A stretch of 58,028 bases of DNA from JBOHTO01 sp050733695 (lineage in GTDB: Bacteria; Gemmatimonadota; Gemmatimonadetes; Gemmatimonadales; Gemmatimonadaceae): NCBI GenBank assembly GCA_050733695.1, contig JBOHTO010000151.1, positions 1 to 58,028 on the forward strand, read 5' to 3'. Numbering within the stretch: position 1 is the stretch's first letter; every line of letters starts with the position of its first letter. This document shows, in pieces, positions 34,025 to 42,295 of this stretch. Under the pieces are notes generated by a model, which worked only from the letters and a program-made list of their open reading frames with translations, did not search any database and had not been told where the DNA came from. The position numbers and the translations under genes were made by a program.

Positions 34025-34795
34025 TTACTCTACCGCGGGCTCACCGCGGCGGCAGCGCCTCTTGCGAACGAAGCCGGCACCGCCGAGCGCGGCGAGCCCG
34101 CTGGCCAGAAGTGTCATCGTGACTGGCTCCGGGACCACCGAGCAGTTGGCCGTGCTGCCACCAGTCAGGCATTGGGTTGATGCCCCGTTGGGACCATTCT
34201 GTCCTTTGACGAAGAGCCAACCGGTGTTGGGATCGAAATCGCCGGAAACCTCGAACGTGAGCGTGACGAAGTTCGGACCGCCGGCCGCACATGACGTGAG
34301 GAAGTAGAGCATGTGGCCGGGGAGCGACGGGTCGTTGGGAACGCACTGGCTGGCGATCGAGTGCTTGGATTCGAGGCTCCCTGCAAGCAGATCGACACGC
34401 ACGCCACCGCCGATCTGCTTGTTGTCCACTATTTCCCAGTACGGCGAGTAATCGCACAGGCCGTTCGGACCGGCATCTGCCGGACGCGCGCAAGGGCCTG
34501 TGATCGTGAGCGTTCCTCCAACGACATTCACGGTGCTCGGAACAACTTCCTCCAGGCCAATGCTCGTGAAGACCGTACCGGAATACGTGCCCCCTGTACC
34601 GGAGAGATTGTAGATCTTCATCTCGACGATGTGTCTTCCCCCGACGGTCTTCACCGTCACGGTAACCGAAGCGCAGGTGGCGAACGCGTTGCCTCCGCAT
34701 ACGTTCCAGACTTTTGTCCCGGTCGCCAGTGCGTGTGCGAGGGGTAGCAGGAGGAGGGCGCCGGAGAGCGCGAGGGCACGTGCGAATGCTCTCAT
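34025..34795 (-). CDS. PEP-CTERM sorting-domain protein
   Basis: 256-residue exported protein. Signal peptide at residues 1-25 (ALALSGALLLLPLAHALA), a beta-rich secreted body with several cysteines, then a C-terminal sorting signal: VVPEPVTM, a hydrophobic helix (LLASGLAALGGAGF), and the basic VRKRRCRR. The P-E-P motif is cut by exosortases, one of which is encoded 1.8 kb away at 35814. The body has no recognised fold. Cysteines at several positions suggest disulfides. It is probably a surface or matrix protein attached to or secreted with the polysaccharide made by the locus downstream. Confidence 0.92.
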   Translation of the reverse strand: MRAFARALALSGALLLLPLAHALATGTKVWNVCGGNAFATCASVTVTVKTVGGRHIVEMKIYNLSGTGGTYSGTVFTSIGLEEVVPSTVNVVGGTLTITGPCARPADAGPNGLCDYSPYWEIVDNKQIGGGVRVDLLAGSLESKHSIASQCVPNDPSLPGHMLYFLTSCAAGGPNFVTLTFEVSGDFDPNTGWLFVKGQNGPNGASTQCLTGGSTANCSVVPEPVTMTLLASGLAALGGAGFVRKRRCRRGEPAVE

Positions 34796-34832
34796 GTATC
34801 ACCCAGTGTCTTTTGTGGACGCCACGAGGAAC

Positions 34833-35345
34833 TCATGAACGGGCCGTGAAGAGACGCCATCCCTTTACCGCGAGCACCGCGAACAGTAGCGGATACAGCA
34901 CTAACAGAGCCGCTGCCTTTACGACGGCCTTCACCAGACCGGCCTCGACGACCGAATTCTCGACGCTGCCGAAAGCGACCGGCACGACCGTGAGATAGAG
35001 TATTCCGGCCGCCACCAGCAGGACGGTGAGAACGGCGAGCAGCACGGATGTCGCGCGAACACGCATGCGATGGCCACCCGCCGCCGATCCGGCCAGCATG
35101 AGCACGATCCCGATCGCGGGCAGGGGGAGACCGTTCAGCGTCGCGGTGACGGTACCGAATTCCCATTCAGGGCTTCCGAAGCCGAATGGATACCAGGCCA
35201 GGGCTATGTCGAGGCCGCCTATCACGGCGAACGCGAGGCCAGTCGCGGCAAGCAGCGACCAGACCATTTCCGGATGGGGCAAGGCGCCCTTGTGCCCGCG
35301 CTTGGCGGGGAAGTCACTTCCCATCACGATGCTGGGCGTGGCCAT
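34833..35345 (-). CDS. Four-helix membrane protein, function unknown
   Basis: 170-residue protein with a hydrophilic N-terminus (MATPSIVMGSDFPAKRGH) and four predicted helices (about residues 28-50, 63-85, 98-120, 130-160). I do not recognise the family. The ATG at 35345 has GAGGA 8 nt upstream and is preferred over an ATG at 35360. It lies 37 bp upstream of the PEP-CTERM gene on the same strand, so the two may be cotranscribed; this is the only clue to its role. Confidence 0.65.
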   Translation of the reverse strand: MATPSIVMGSDFPAKRGHKGALPHPEMVWSLLAATGLAFAVIGGLDIALAWYPFGFGSPEWEFGTVTATLNGLPLPAIGIVLMLAGSAAGGHRMRVRATSVLLAVLTVLLVAAGILYLTVVPVAFGSVENSVVEAGLVKAVVKAAALLVLYPLLFAVLAVKGWRLFTARS

Positions 35346-35813
35346 GTGCACAATCCTCATTGTTCCTGGTCGGCGGGCGCAGTTCGCCCCGGGTCGCGGC
35401 GAAGCAGCAAGCATGCCGATAGACCCGCGCACGCGCGAGGCACTACTATCTCGCGGCAGCCCTTGAAGTTGAGCAGTGATGCCGCCTGCCTTGGGCCCGC
35501 CGGCAGGCGCAGAGCTGCTGTGGTTTGGCCACACCCAGATCGCAACCGCAGGGCGGTATGCGCGTGCCCGGCAGGAGCGCGACTGCAGGTCATCGTGGCG
35601 CGGATGCATCAGGTCTGCCCAGCCGGTCTCGTGTCATGCCGCGTTCGGCGTCCTCAACCGCAGGCGCGACAAGGTCTTATCACGGCGTCGCGGAGGCGGG
35701 ATCGGCGCGCCGGGGCGGCACGGTGCCTGCCCCCGCGTGGGACATGATCTATGGAACCTCCCGCCGGATGTCACGGTGACGGCCGGGACAGTTGGCCGCA
35801 CTCGCGAGGATGT
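35346..35813. other. Divergent intergenic region with a hairpin
   Basis: This 468-bp region separates the membrane protein gene (minus) from the exosortase gene (plus). I see no convincing gene. An 8-bp perfect inverted repeat, CGCCTGCC (35483-35490) with GGCAGGCG (35502-35509), 11-nt loop, could fold. Promoters for both directions must lie here, but no clear -35/-10 pair was found. Confidence 0.5.
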
Positions 35814-36698
35814 GTGGCGGTCAGCCTGATCCCCGGTGCGCGATGGGCGGCGGTCGCAGCGCGGTCGCCGCTGCGCATGCTCCCCGCCGCGGTGACGGCC
35901 ATCGCCTTCATCGCGCTCTTCGCCAGGCCCATGGCGCTCCTCGGACGCGACTGGTGGAGCGACCCCGAATCCTCCCACGGCCTCCTCCTCGTCCCTGTTG
36001 CTCTGTGGCTGGCCTGGCGGACAGGAGTGCGTCGGACATCCCCCAACCTCGGCCTCGGCCTCGCTCTGCTGCTAATGGCGGTGTTGACTCGCCATGCATC
36101 CGCCCTGGCCGCGGAGCTCTACACAATGCGGATGTCCATGCTGCTCGCTCTCGCTGCGCTCGTTATCTGTTTTCTGGGGGTACGGCAGCTCGTTCGGTGG
36201 TGGCTCCCCTTCACGGTCCTCGTGCTCTCCGTGCCGCTTCCAGAAGTTGTGCTCGGAGCAATCACGCTACCACTCCAGCATACGGCCTCCCGCCTGGGCG
36301 CTTTCATGCTCGACGCCCGGTACATCCCCGTGCAGCTCTCCGGAAACATTATCAGGCTGCCGGGTCAGGAACTGTTCGTCACCGAAGCGTGCAGCGGGCT
36401 TCGATCTCTCACGGCTCTGCTCAGCCTGGGTGTCCTGATCGCGGGCTGTTTTCTGTCCCGGACGCCCGGTCGACTTTTCGTGATCGCCGCAGCGATACCG
36501 ATCGCCATACTCGCGAACGGCGTGAGAATCTTCTTCACCGGGTTCATGGTCCATCACGTCAGTGCCGATGCCGGAACGGGGTTCCTGCACTATACCGAGG
36601 GGTGGCTTATGTTCGTCGTGGCGCTCATGGGGCTGGGCGCCCTGGCAGCGGGAGTGACTGCAGTGGATCGGGTGCTCTCGCGACGTGGGGCCAGATGA
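35814..36698 (+). CDS. Exosortase (PEP-CTERM transpeptidase)
   Basis: 294-residue multi-pass membrane protease/transpeptidase that cuts at P-E-P of PEP-CTERM proteins. The family triad is present: Cys193 in TEACSGLRSL, Arg238 in ANGVRIFFTG, and His259 in LHYTEGWLMF. About eight membrane helices are predicted. The proposed GTG at 35814 has GAGGA close upstream; the start is uncertain. The stop overlaps the EpsI-like gene (ATGA), the usual pair. Its nearby substrate is the PEP-CTERM protein at 34025. Subtype (XrtA, XrtD or other) cannot be set from sequence alone. Confidence 0.92.
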   Translation: MAVSLIPGARWAAVAARSPLRMLPAAVTAIAFIALFARPMALLGRDWWSDPESSHGLLLVPVALWLAWRTGVRRTSPNLGLGLALLLMAVLTRHASALAAELYTMRMSMLLALAALVICFLGVRQLVRWWLPFTVLVLSVPLPEVVLGAITLPLQHTASRLGAFMLDARYIPVQLSGNIIRLPGQELFVTEACSGLRSLTALLSLGVLIAGCFLSRTPGRLFVIAAAIPIAILANGVRIFFTGFMVHHVSADAGTGFLHYTEGWLMFVVALMGLGALAAGVTAVDRVLSRRGAR

Positions 36699-37411
36699 AC
36701 GCACCCGGGCATTACGCCCCGGCGGCGTTGCTCATGCTCGGTATCGGCCTCGTCGTCAGCGGTCGTGACCAGCAGGCGATCGGTCCGGCACAGCCACTGG
36801 GCTCGCTTCCACGCGTGATCGAGGGCGTGGCCGGTCAGGATCACGGTCTCGATGACGCTGAACGTGAAGCGGTCGGGGTTTCCCATTACCTCCTGCGGAA
36901 CTTTGGCCCGGCGTCGACGCCAGAATTCTCGGTGTACGTGGGTTACTACGCGCGGCAGATTCAGGGGCAGACGATTCATTCACCGAAGAACTGTCTTCCC
37001 GGGGCAGGGTGGCAGGTGCTCTCTTCCGGCACGCGCGCGGTACCAATGGCGGCGGGGCGCGGGTCCGAGCGCGTGAACCGCTACCTCGTCGCTAACGGCT
37101 CCGTTGTGGCGCTGGTCTACTACTGGTACCAGGGGCGGGGGCGCGTCGCGTCGAATGAATACCTGGTCAAGTGGGACTTGCTCCGGGACGCGATGCTCAC
37201 GGGTCGCACAGAGGAAGCGTTGGTTCGAGTGGTAGTCCCAATAGCTGGAGGCGGGGACGCGGACCGGGGTGAGGCCGAGCCGCCTGGTTCTCGCGGTGGG
37301 GCAGCCGCGAACGCAGCGCCATCCCTTGCAGCCGCCGACTCGCTCGCCATCGCGGTTGCGGCGCAGATCATTCCGGCGATGCGCGAAGTGCTGCCACGAC
37401 CGCCCGGTTGA
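36695..37411 (+). CDS. EpsI-family exosortase-associated protein
   Basis: 238-residue protein with one N-terminal membrane helix (about residues 8-25) and a periplasmic EpsI domain: FSVYVGYYARQIQGQTIHSPKNCLPGAGW, then VALVYYWYQGRGRVASNEYLVKW. EpsI domains are often fused to or next to exosortases in polysaccharide loci. The exact activity is unknown. The ATG overlaps the exosortase stop by 4 bp. The C-terminal 60 residues are Gly/Ala-rich and not conserved. Confidence 0.88.
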   Translation: MNAPGHYAPAALLMLGIGLVVSGRDQQAIGPAQPLGSLPRVIEGVAGQDHGLDDAEREAVGVSHYLLRNFGPASTPEFSVYVGYYARQIQGQTIHSPKNCLPGAGWQVLSSGTRAVPMAAGRGSERVNRYLVANGSVVALVYYWYQGRGRVASNEYLVKWDLLRDAMLTGRTEEALVRVVVPIAGGGDADRGEAEPPGSRGGAAANAAPSLAAADSLAIAVAAQIIPAMREVLPRPPG

Positions 37412-37498
37412 GGTGGCGACGATCAAGGCGTCGCGACCGGGGCACGCGCCGGCTCCCGGGGCAATGCCGGTTACGGAGATGAGCGGGAGCCCCGCCAC

Positions 37499-38866
37499 GT
37501 GACGCGCGCAGCGCGCCTGAGCATGGTCATGGCTGCTGCGTCTACTGTGGTGGGCCTTTACCTGTGCGAGTTGATCCTTGCATTTCGCCCCCAGCCCACC
37601 CCTGCCGAGCGGGCCTACGAAGTCCGGGATCGTGCGGCCCGAGCCCGCCATCGGAAGGCTGATCCGCGCACAAAAAGCCAGGCCGTCCAGGATCTTCGCC
37701 GAGCCGGCATCGATGCGTGGCCGGGGATGCCGGCCGCCGTGAAGGGAGTACCAATCATGGCTGGTCAGGGAGACTCGGCCCTCCGACCGCTTGCGGGTGT
37801 CAGCGGGGTGGTCACGGTGCTCTGCACCGAGATCGGACCGTGGGTCGCGTCAGAAGCGGATGAGCATGGATTCACTAATCCGCCGGGACAATGGGACCTG
37901 CCCCGTGTCGACCTCGCACTCATCGGTGATTCGTTCGTTGAGGGGCAGTGTGTGGACCCGGCCGCCAGCTTCGCGTCGCTCATCCGTGCGCGCTATCCTG
38001 CCACAATCGTCACGGGTGTATCGGCAGCGGGGCCGCTGGTCGAGTTGGGCTTTCTGCGCGAGTACGTGGCGCGCCTGAAGCCACGTTTCCTCTTCTGGTT
38101 CTATTACGAAGGCAACGACCTGACTGATCTGGAGGCGGAGAAAAGGATGCCCCTCATCCTGCGATACCTGGAGCCGGGTTTTTCCCAGGGACTCGCCCTG
38201 CGACAGGCCGAGGTGGACGCGCGTCTCAAGGCGATCGCGACGGCTGCAGAAAGCATTGCTGTTCAGCAGCGCGCGACATTGCAAGCCGGACCGTCGCTGC
38301 GCTGGCGCGTTCTCGCCAGCATGAAGCTGTGGCATTTACGCACGATGATCCGCGATCGCCTTTCAGTGCCAGATGTCGCGTGCTGCGATATGGCGCTTCT
38401 TGCGCGAGTCCTGACTCGTGCCGCCGAAGATGTACGAGGCTGGGGTGGGAACGTCGTAGTCGTCTATCTGCCCGCGCAGGCGACCCTTGCCGGTGGAAGG
38501 GCCGCGCGTCAATTGCCGGCCAACGCGGTGGATTCCGTGCGTGCGGTCGTCCGCAAGCTGGGCCTGCCGCTGCTCGACCTGCGGGACACTCTGAGGAATT
38601 ACGGGCCGGTCGACTCCCTTTTTCCGTACGAAACAGCACACCTGACCGAACGGGGCCAGCAGATCGTGGCTGGTATCATTCTGCGTTACCTCGCCGGCAG
38701 GGATTCGCTGTTCGCTTCGTGTGTCCCGGATATCGAATCCAACCCGGACGCGGTTCGCGCCCGCCCACGGCCGCTGCAGCGGCGCCGGAGACCGGAGCGC
38801 GAACTTCCGCCGTGCGCGGCGCCGCCCGCTTTCACCGTCGCTCGCCCCGCAGCCGCGCCGAGATGA
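37499..38866 (+). CDS. Membrane-anchored SGNH-hydrolase-like protein
   Basis: 455-residue protein. An N-terminal membrane helix (about residues 8-28) is followed by an SGNH-type domain: block I LALIGDSFVEGQ with the nucleophilic Ser, block III WFYYEGNDLTDL, and a C-terminal TAHLTERGQQIVA with His. SGNH enzymes in such loci move or remove acyl groups on polysaccharides. The last 60 residues are Arg/Pro-rich. Its final 35 bp overlap the convergent acyl carrier protein gene, and the odd tail may be a read-through into that gene. It begins at GTG 37499. Confidence 0.8.
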   Translation: MTRAARLSMVMAAASTVVGLYLCELILAFRPQPTPAERAYEVRDRAARARHRKADPRTKSQAVQDLRRAGIDAWPGMPAAVKGVPIMAGQGDSALRPLAGVSGVVTVLCTEIGPWVASEADEHGFTNPPGQWDLPRVDLALIGDSFVEGQCVDPAASFASLIRARYPATIVTGVSAAGPLVELGFLREYVARLKPRFLFWFYYEGNDLTDLEAEKRMPLILRYLEPGFSQGLALRQAEVDARLKAIATAAESIAVQQRATLQAGPSLRWRVLASMKLWHLRTMIRDRLSVPDVACCDMALLARVLTRAAEDVRGWGGNVVVVYLPAQATLAGGRAARQLPANAVDSVRAVVRKLGLPLLDLRDTLRNYGPVDSLFPYETAHLTERGQQIVAGIILRYLAGRDSLFASCVPDIESNPDAVRARPRPLQRRRRPERELPPCAAPPAFTVARPAAAPR

Positions 38867-39098
38867 CGTCGACCAGCTCGCCCACGTTTTTCAGATTCGC
38901 AATCTCACCCGTGTAGAACCGGATCCGGAACGCCGATTCCAGGGCGACCATGAGCTCGACGTTCGAGAGCGAATCCCAGCCGTCCACATCGCGCGCTGTG
39001 GTACTGCGTGTCACCTCGAGCTCGTCGTCGTCGAAGCACTCACGCATGGTCCGAAGCACGTCCGTCCAGATCGCGTCGTCGCCGTGGCGTTCGCTCAT
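38832..39098 (-). CDS. Acyl carrier protein
   Basis: 88-residue acyl carrier protein. Ser43 in DVDGWDSLSNVELMVALE is the phosphopantetheine attachment site, with the usual D-S-L context, and the four-helix pattern continues to VGELVDVISARL. ATG 39098 overlaps the FkbH-type gene stop (ATGA). Such stand-alone carriers hold the acyl group made by a partner enzyme; here the FkbH-type protein is the likely loader and the MBOAT at 42289 the likely recipient. The equivalent in the Dlt system is DltC. Confidence 0.92.
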   Translation of the reverse strand: MSERHGDDAIWTDVLRTMRECFDDDELEVTRSTTARDVDGWDSLSNVELMVALESAFRIRFYTGEIANLKNVGELVDVISARLRGERR

Positions 39099-40957
39099 GG
39101 CGTCGCGGCGTACGCGCCGTTTTCGGTGCTGATCGCAGTCGCGAATGGCCTGTAGGCGTCGACGTCGAGTTCCCACTGGTCGCCTCCCTGGAACGTCCCG
39201 GCCGGCGCGAAGCCCAGCGATCCGTAGAGATCCTTCACAAGCGCGTTCCTGTCTGTCGGGCGATAGATCCCGTGAATGCTGCGGCAACCCGCGGCCGAAG
39301 CGCGCTCAACGACGTGGTTGAAAAGCAATCGCTCCACACCTCGATTGAAGACACGGCAACTCATCAGCCAGAGGTCGATCCAGAGATCGGCCCCGTCGAT
39401 GCGCGCGCCGAAGACGCTGATCAGCCCGTTGTCCCCGAAACGATCGATCAGACGGACGGTCGCGGTCAGATGTACAGCCGATGAGGCCAGGTACTCGAGC
39501 TCCGCCCGGCTCATCCGCCGCGTGGTGAGATTGAACTGGTTCGTCTTGTTCGTGAGCTGGGTGATTCGATCGAGCTGCGCGATCTCGAACGGTGCGATGA
39601 TGGCCCGCTGATCCAGGGAGCGCAGATAGACGTCATAGTCGGTGATCGCCGACCGCGCCGCCTGTCGTGCCGCGTTCGCCTTGTACATCGCCCCGCGCTG
39701 CCGGTCCTCGCCCGACACGACCACCGAGTCGAGCCACCCGGCGCGATCGAGCGTGCTCACGTAATCGGCCGGGTCGGGACCAAGATCCACGACGCGAACG
39801 TCCGGAAGTGCCTGCCGGATCTGCTCCTGTTCGGCCGGGTTGTCGTCCACGAATACCAGGGAGTCAAGCCCGATGCCGAGTGCGACCGCGATCTCGCGGA
39901 GGTTGTCCGACTTGGGGCGCCAGTTGGCGTGGAAGGCGGCGAAATCGTCGCGGTGAAGCAGCATCTCCGGTCGCGACACAAAGGGCGTCAACGCGATGCG
40001 CTCGTCGTTCTTGCTGCACACCGCCAGGAGCACGCCGCGCTCCTTGAGCCGCAACAGATAACGCTGGAACGCGATGAATGCCTCGCCTCGCGGGTCTCCT
40101 TCGCCCAGGACAAGCCGTTCAGCTCCGTCATCGCCAACGACCCCGCCCCAGAGCGTATCATCCAGGTCGAGCACCACGCATTTGCAGGAGCGACCGAGTA
40201 GAGCGCCGATCATCTGCGCCAGGCTGCGAACGTATGGGACGAGGCAGGCGAACGAAACCGGCTGTCTGGCGTGATACCAGTAACGCTCGTCGAACCATTG
40301 ATACACGCCGTACATGCTTGCGAGCGATTCCACATCGTGAATGTGGACGTTCGGAGGGAGACGGCGAACGAGCGCGTGATTCACGCAGCGCAGGAAGCGA
40401 TTCGGGTCCCCGGGGGATCGAGCACCCATCGATCCGAGCGGGCGCGAAGGCAGCGGATGAAAGTTGCTCAGCGCGATATCGCACGGGACTCGCTCCTGCA
40501 GGGCGCGACACAGCCCGACCCAGTATTCGCAAACCTCGTCGACGACAGCGTCCACCTCCTCCTCGGTCGCGTTCAAACGCGGCCACGCCGGAATATTGAA
40601 GGGCGTCGCCACGATGACGGTGATGTTCGGGCGGAAAGCAGCCGTCGCGCTGTCCGGGTCGAGCATCTCGCGCGCGAAGGCGTTATACGGCGTCGCGTGG
40701 AGTTCGGCCGCCACACCGAGCGCATCGAGCGACAGGAGCAAGGGCGCTTCAAGCATTGATGTCGTCGCGCCGCCGAGCAGTGCGATCCGCGCGTGCGCGG
40801 GCTGCGGCGGCGCCGGTCCGAGCGCGAGCAGCTTGCGTCGTGCCCGACACAGCGATTGCATCGCACCATACTCGGTGACGTGACGTGCGCGTGCGAACAG
40901 GTCCCGCCAGGCTTCGTCGGCCGAGCCATCCGTGGTTGTATTTCCCTGCGCGTTCAC
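39095..40957 (-). CDS. FkbH-type HAD-IIIC enzyme, probable glyceryl-ACP synthase
   Basis: 620-residue protein. Residues about 55-235 form an SGNH-like N-terminal domain (IALLGGATTSML). The HAD-IIIC domain follows, with D264 and D266 in VVLDLDDTLWGGVVG, SKNDERIA and FVDDNPAEQEQI. A C-terminal GNAT-like domain (about 460-610) has TNKTNQFNLTTRRM and FGDNGLISVFG. FkbH relatives take 1,3-bisphosphoglycerate and load glyceryl onto an ACP. The GTG at 40957 overlaps the upstream stop (GTGA), and the ACP gene follows with a 4-bp overlap. No dehydrogenase to modify the glyceryl group is seen next to it. Confidence 0.88.
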   Translation of the reverse strand: MNAQGNTTTDGSADEAWRDLFARARHVTEYGAMQSLCRARRKLLALGPAPPQPAHARIALLGGATTSMLEAPLLLSLDALGVAAELHATPYNAFAREMLDPDSATAAFRPNITVIVATPFNIPAWPRLNATEEEVDAVVDEVCEYWVGLCRALQERVPCDIALSNFHPLPSRPLGSMGARSPGDPNRFLRCVNHALVRRLPPNVHIHDVESLASMYGVYQWFDERYWYHARQPVSFACLVPYVRSLAQMIGALLGRSCKCVVLDLDDTLWGGVVGDDGAERLVLGEGDPRGEAFIAFQRYLLRLKERGVLLAVCSKNDERIALTPFVSRPEMLLHRDDFAAFHANWRPKSDNLREIAVALGIGLDSLVFVDDNPAEQEQIRQALPDVRVVDLGPDPADYVSTLDRAGWLDSVVVSGEDRQRGAMYKANAARQAARSAITDYDVYLRSLDQRAIIAPFEIAQLDRITQLTNKTNQFNLTTRRMSRAELEYLASSAVHLTATVRLIDRFGDNGLISVFGARIDGADLWIDLWLMSCRVFNRGVERLLFNHVVERASAAGCRSIHGIYRPTDRNALVKDLYGSLGFAPAGTFQGGDQWELDVDAYRPFATAISTENGAYAATP

Positions 40958-42231
40958 GGGCCCGCCCCGGGAGAACGCTCGCAGGGCGGCCCTGCCCACC
41001 GGGTCGTGACCAGATGCCGGATCTCGGGATCCTCCCACGCGCCCAGGGCACGTGCACGTCGAGCATCGCGCATGAAGCCGATCACACGCTCGGTTATGAT
41101 GCGGGCGCCCGGCTCCAGGGCGTGCTCGGCATCCAGGAACAAGTCGTCGGGAAGAAGACACCGGAGGTCGAGCACAGGGAGTGGATGAAACGCGGCGCGC
41201 ACCACCTCGTGGTACGCGTCGGTCCTGCCGGCGAGGTAACGCCGCCGACTCACCCGAGCCTCCGGAAGATCGACGATGTAGAGGTCGATGCTATGCCTCG
41301 CGGCGAACGCGAGCAGCGTCGCTGCCCGAGCGCGTATCGCGACCTCGTCGCGCCGAGCGTCCCAGCGATACACGTCCTGCCACCATGACGTGGGGTCGTC
41401 CAGCCACCCAGCCAGCAGTTCCTCGGGGTACGGCGCCCAGCCATGGTATTTGTAGGGTGACACCAGTTCCATGGCATAGTCGCGAAGTCCCAGATCGGCC
41501 AATCGCGGGGGAATTGCCCACTGGATGGTTGCCGAACCGGTGGGCACCTGGACCAGCCCCGCTGGGATCAGCCGAGCCCCGCGGGAGCCAAGCGTTTGAG
41601 CGGCCAGCCACGCCAGCCCCGCCTGGTAGCGCGGCTGTTGCTTTCGCCAGAGGAAGTCGAGGCCATCGACTGCGCCCGCGATTCGCGGCTTCGGCGTCAA
41701 AGTGAACCCGGCAGGCACTTCCCGAGTCAGGCGAAAGTGCGGACTGTACGATTCCAGGCTCTGGGCAAATGGGCGTTTCGCAGGCAATTCGGCCACGAAG
41801 CGTGTCGAGAGCCCGAGTACCAACTGCGCCGGAACCGCCCTCGGTCCGTACGTACGCTCAATGTATTCGAGAGATGCCAGGACATCCGCGAAGGTGCCGA
41901 GGCTCAGACTGCCCTGGACCACACGGTGATCCGGCCAGGCCTCCGCGAACTTTTCCCAGAGGAGGTCCTCTCGGGCCGACGACGGGCCCGTGAGCAGCAG
42001 CAGCGGACTGTCGTCGCCCACCCAGAGTCCCCGGACGAGGTAACGCAGCCAGTCTTCGGATTTGTACGGATACACCTCACCCGAAGACTCAGCGGCGCGG
42101 GCCAGACCCTGAAGCCCGAGGATGAGAAGCAGATAGAGCGATGCGACTGCCCCGATGGCAGACAGGGACAGCCGCAGCCGCTCAGAACCCTGTGTAGACA
42201 AAATCCACAGAGCCCCGGCCGGTGAGGACAA
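40954..42231 (-). CDS. Membrane-anchored SGNH/DltD-like protein of the MBOAT operon
   Basis: 425-residue protein with an N-terminal membrane helix (about residues 20-45) and a large extracytoplasmic part. LLLLTGPSSAREDLLWEKF resembles the block around the nucleophile in DltD-like proteins (G-x-S), and LFLDAEHALEPGARIITERVI resembles the DxxH end block. Overall similarity to DltD is only in layout; I could not verify the full SGNH blocks. It starts at TTG 42231 or, as likely, TTG 42201, both overlapping the microprotein gene. Position between the MBOAT/microprotein and FkbH genes suggests it transfers the acyl group to the final polysaccharide. Confidence 0.7.
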   Translation of the reverse strand: MSSPAGALWILSTQGSERLRLSLSAIGAVASLYLLLILGLQGLARAAESSGEVYPYKSEDWLRYLVRGLWVGDDSPLLLLTGPSSAREDLLWEKFAEAWPDHRVVQGSLSLGTFADVLASLEYIERTYGPRAVPAQLVLGLSTRFVAELPAKRPFAQSLESYSPHFRLTREVPAGFTLTPKPRIAGAVDGLDFLWRKQQPRYQAGLAWLAAQTLGSRGARLIPAGLVQVPTGSATIQWAIPPRLADLGLRDYAMELVSPYKYHGWAPYPEELLAGWLDDPTSWWQDVYRWDARRDEVAIRARAATLLAFAARHSIDLYIVDLPEARVSRRRYLAGRTDAYHEVVRAAFHPLPVLDLRCLLPDDLFLDAEHALEPGARIITERVIGFMRDARRARALGAWEDPEIRHLVTTRWAGPPCERSPGAGP

Positions 42232-42295
42232 GAATGAGCATCAGGAGGACGGCCAGGACCAGCTTGAGGGCGACCCGGACAGGGCGCGTTACCAT
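42182..42295 (-). CDS. DltX-like membrane microprotein (37 residues)
   Basis: Short ORF too small for routine gene calling. ATG 42295 overlaps the MBOAT stop by 7 bp, and its TGA at 42184-42182 lies inside the start of the SGNH-like gene. The product has a basic start (MVTRPVRVALK), one membrane helix (LVLAVLLMLILVL), and the C-terminal end F-V-Y-T-G-F. The pattern F-x-Y-x-x-F at the C-terminus is that of DltX and of DltX-like microproteins beside MBOAT genes, where the Tyr is reported to carry the acyl group briefly. Coupled overlap on both sides and this motif support a real gene. Confidence 0.8.
   Translation of the reverse strand: MVTRPVRVALKLVLAVLLMLILVLTGRGSVDFVYTGF

Noticed and set aside
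35346..35813. Possible structured RNA or riboswitch in the exosortase upstream region
   Set aside because: Only one simple 8-bp hairpin is visible; no c-di-GMP or other known aptamer consensus was recognised.
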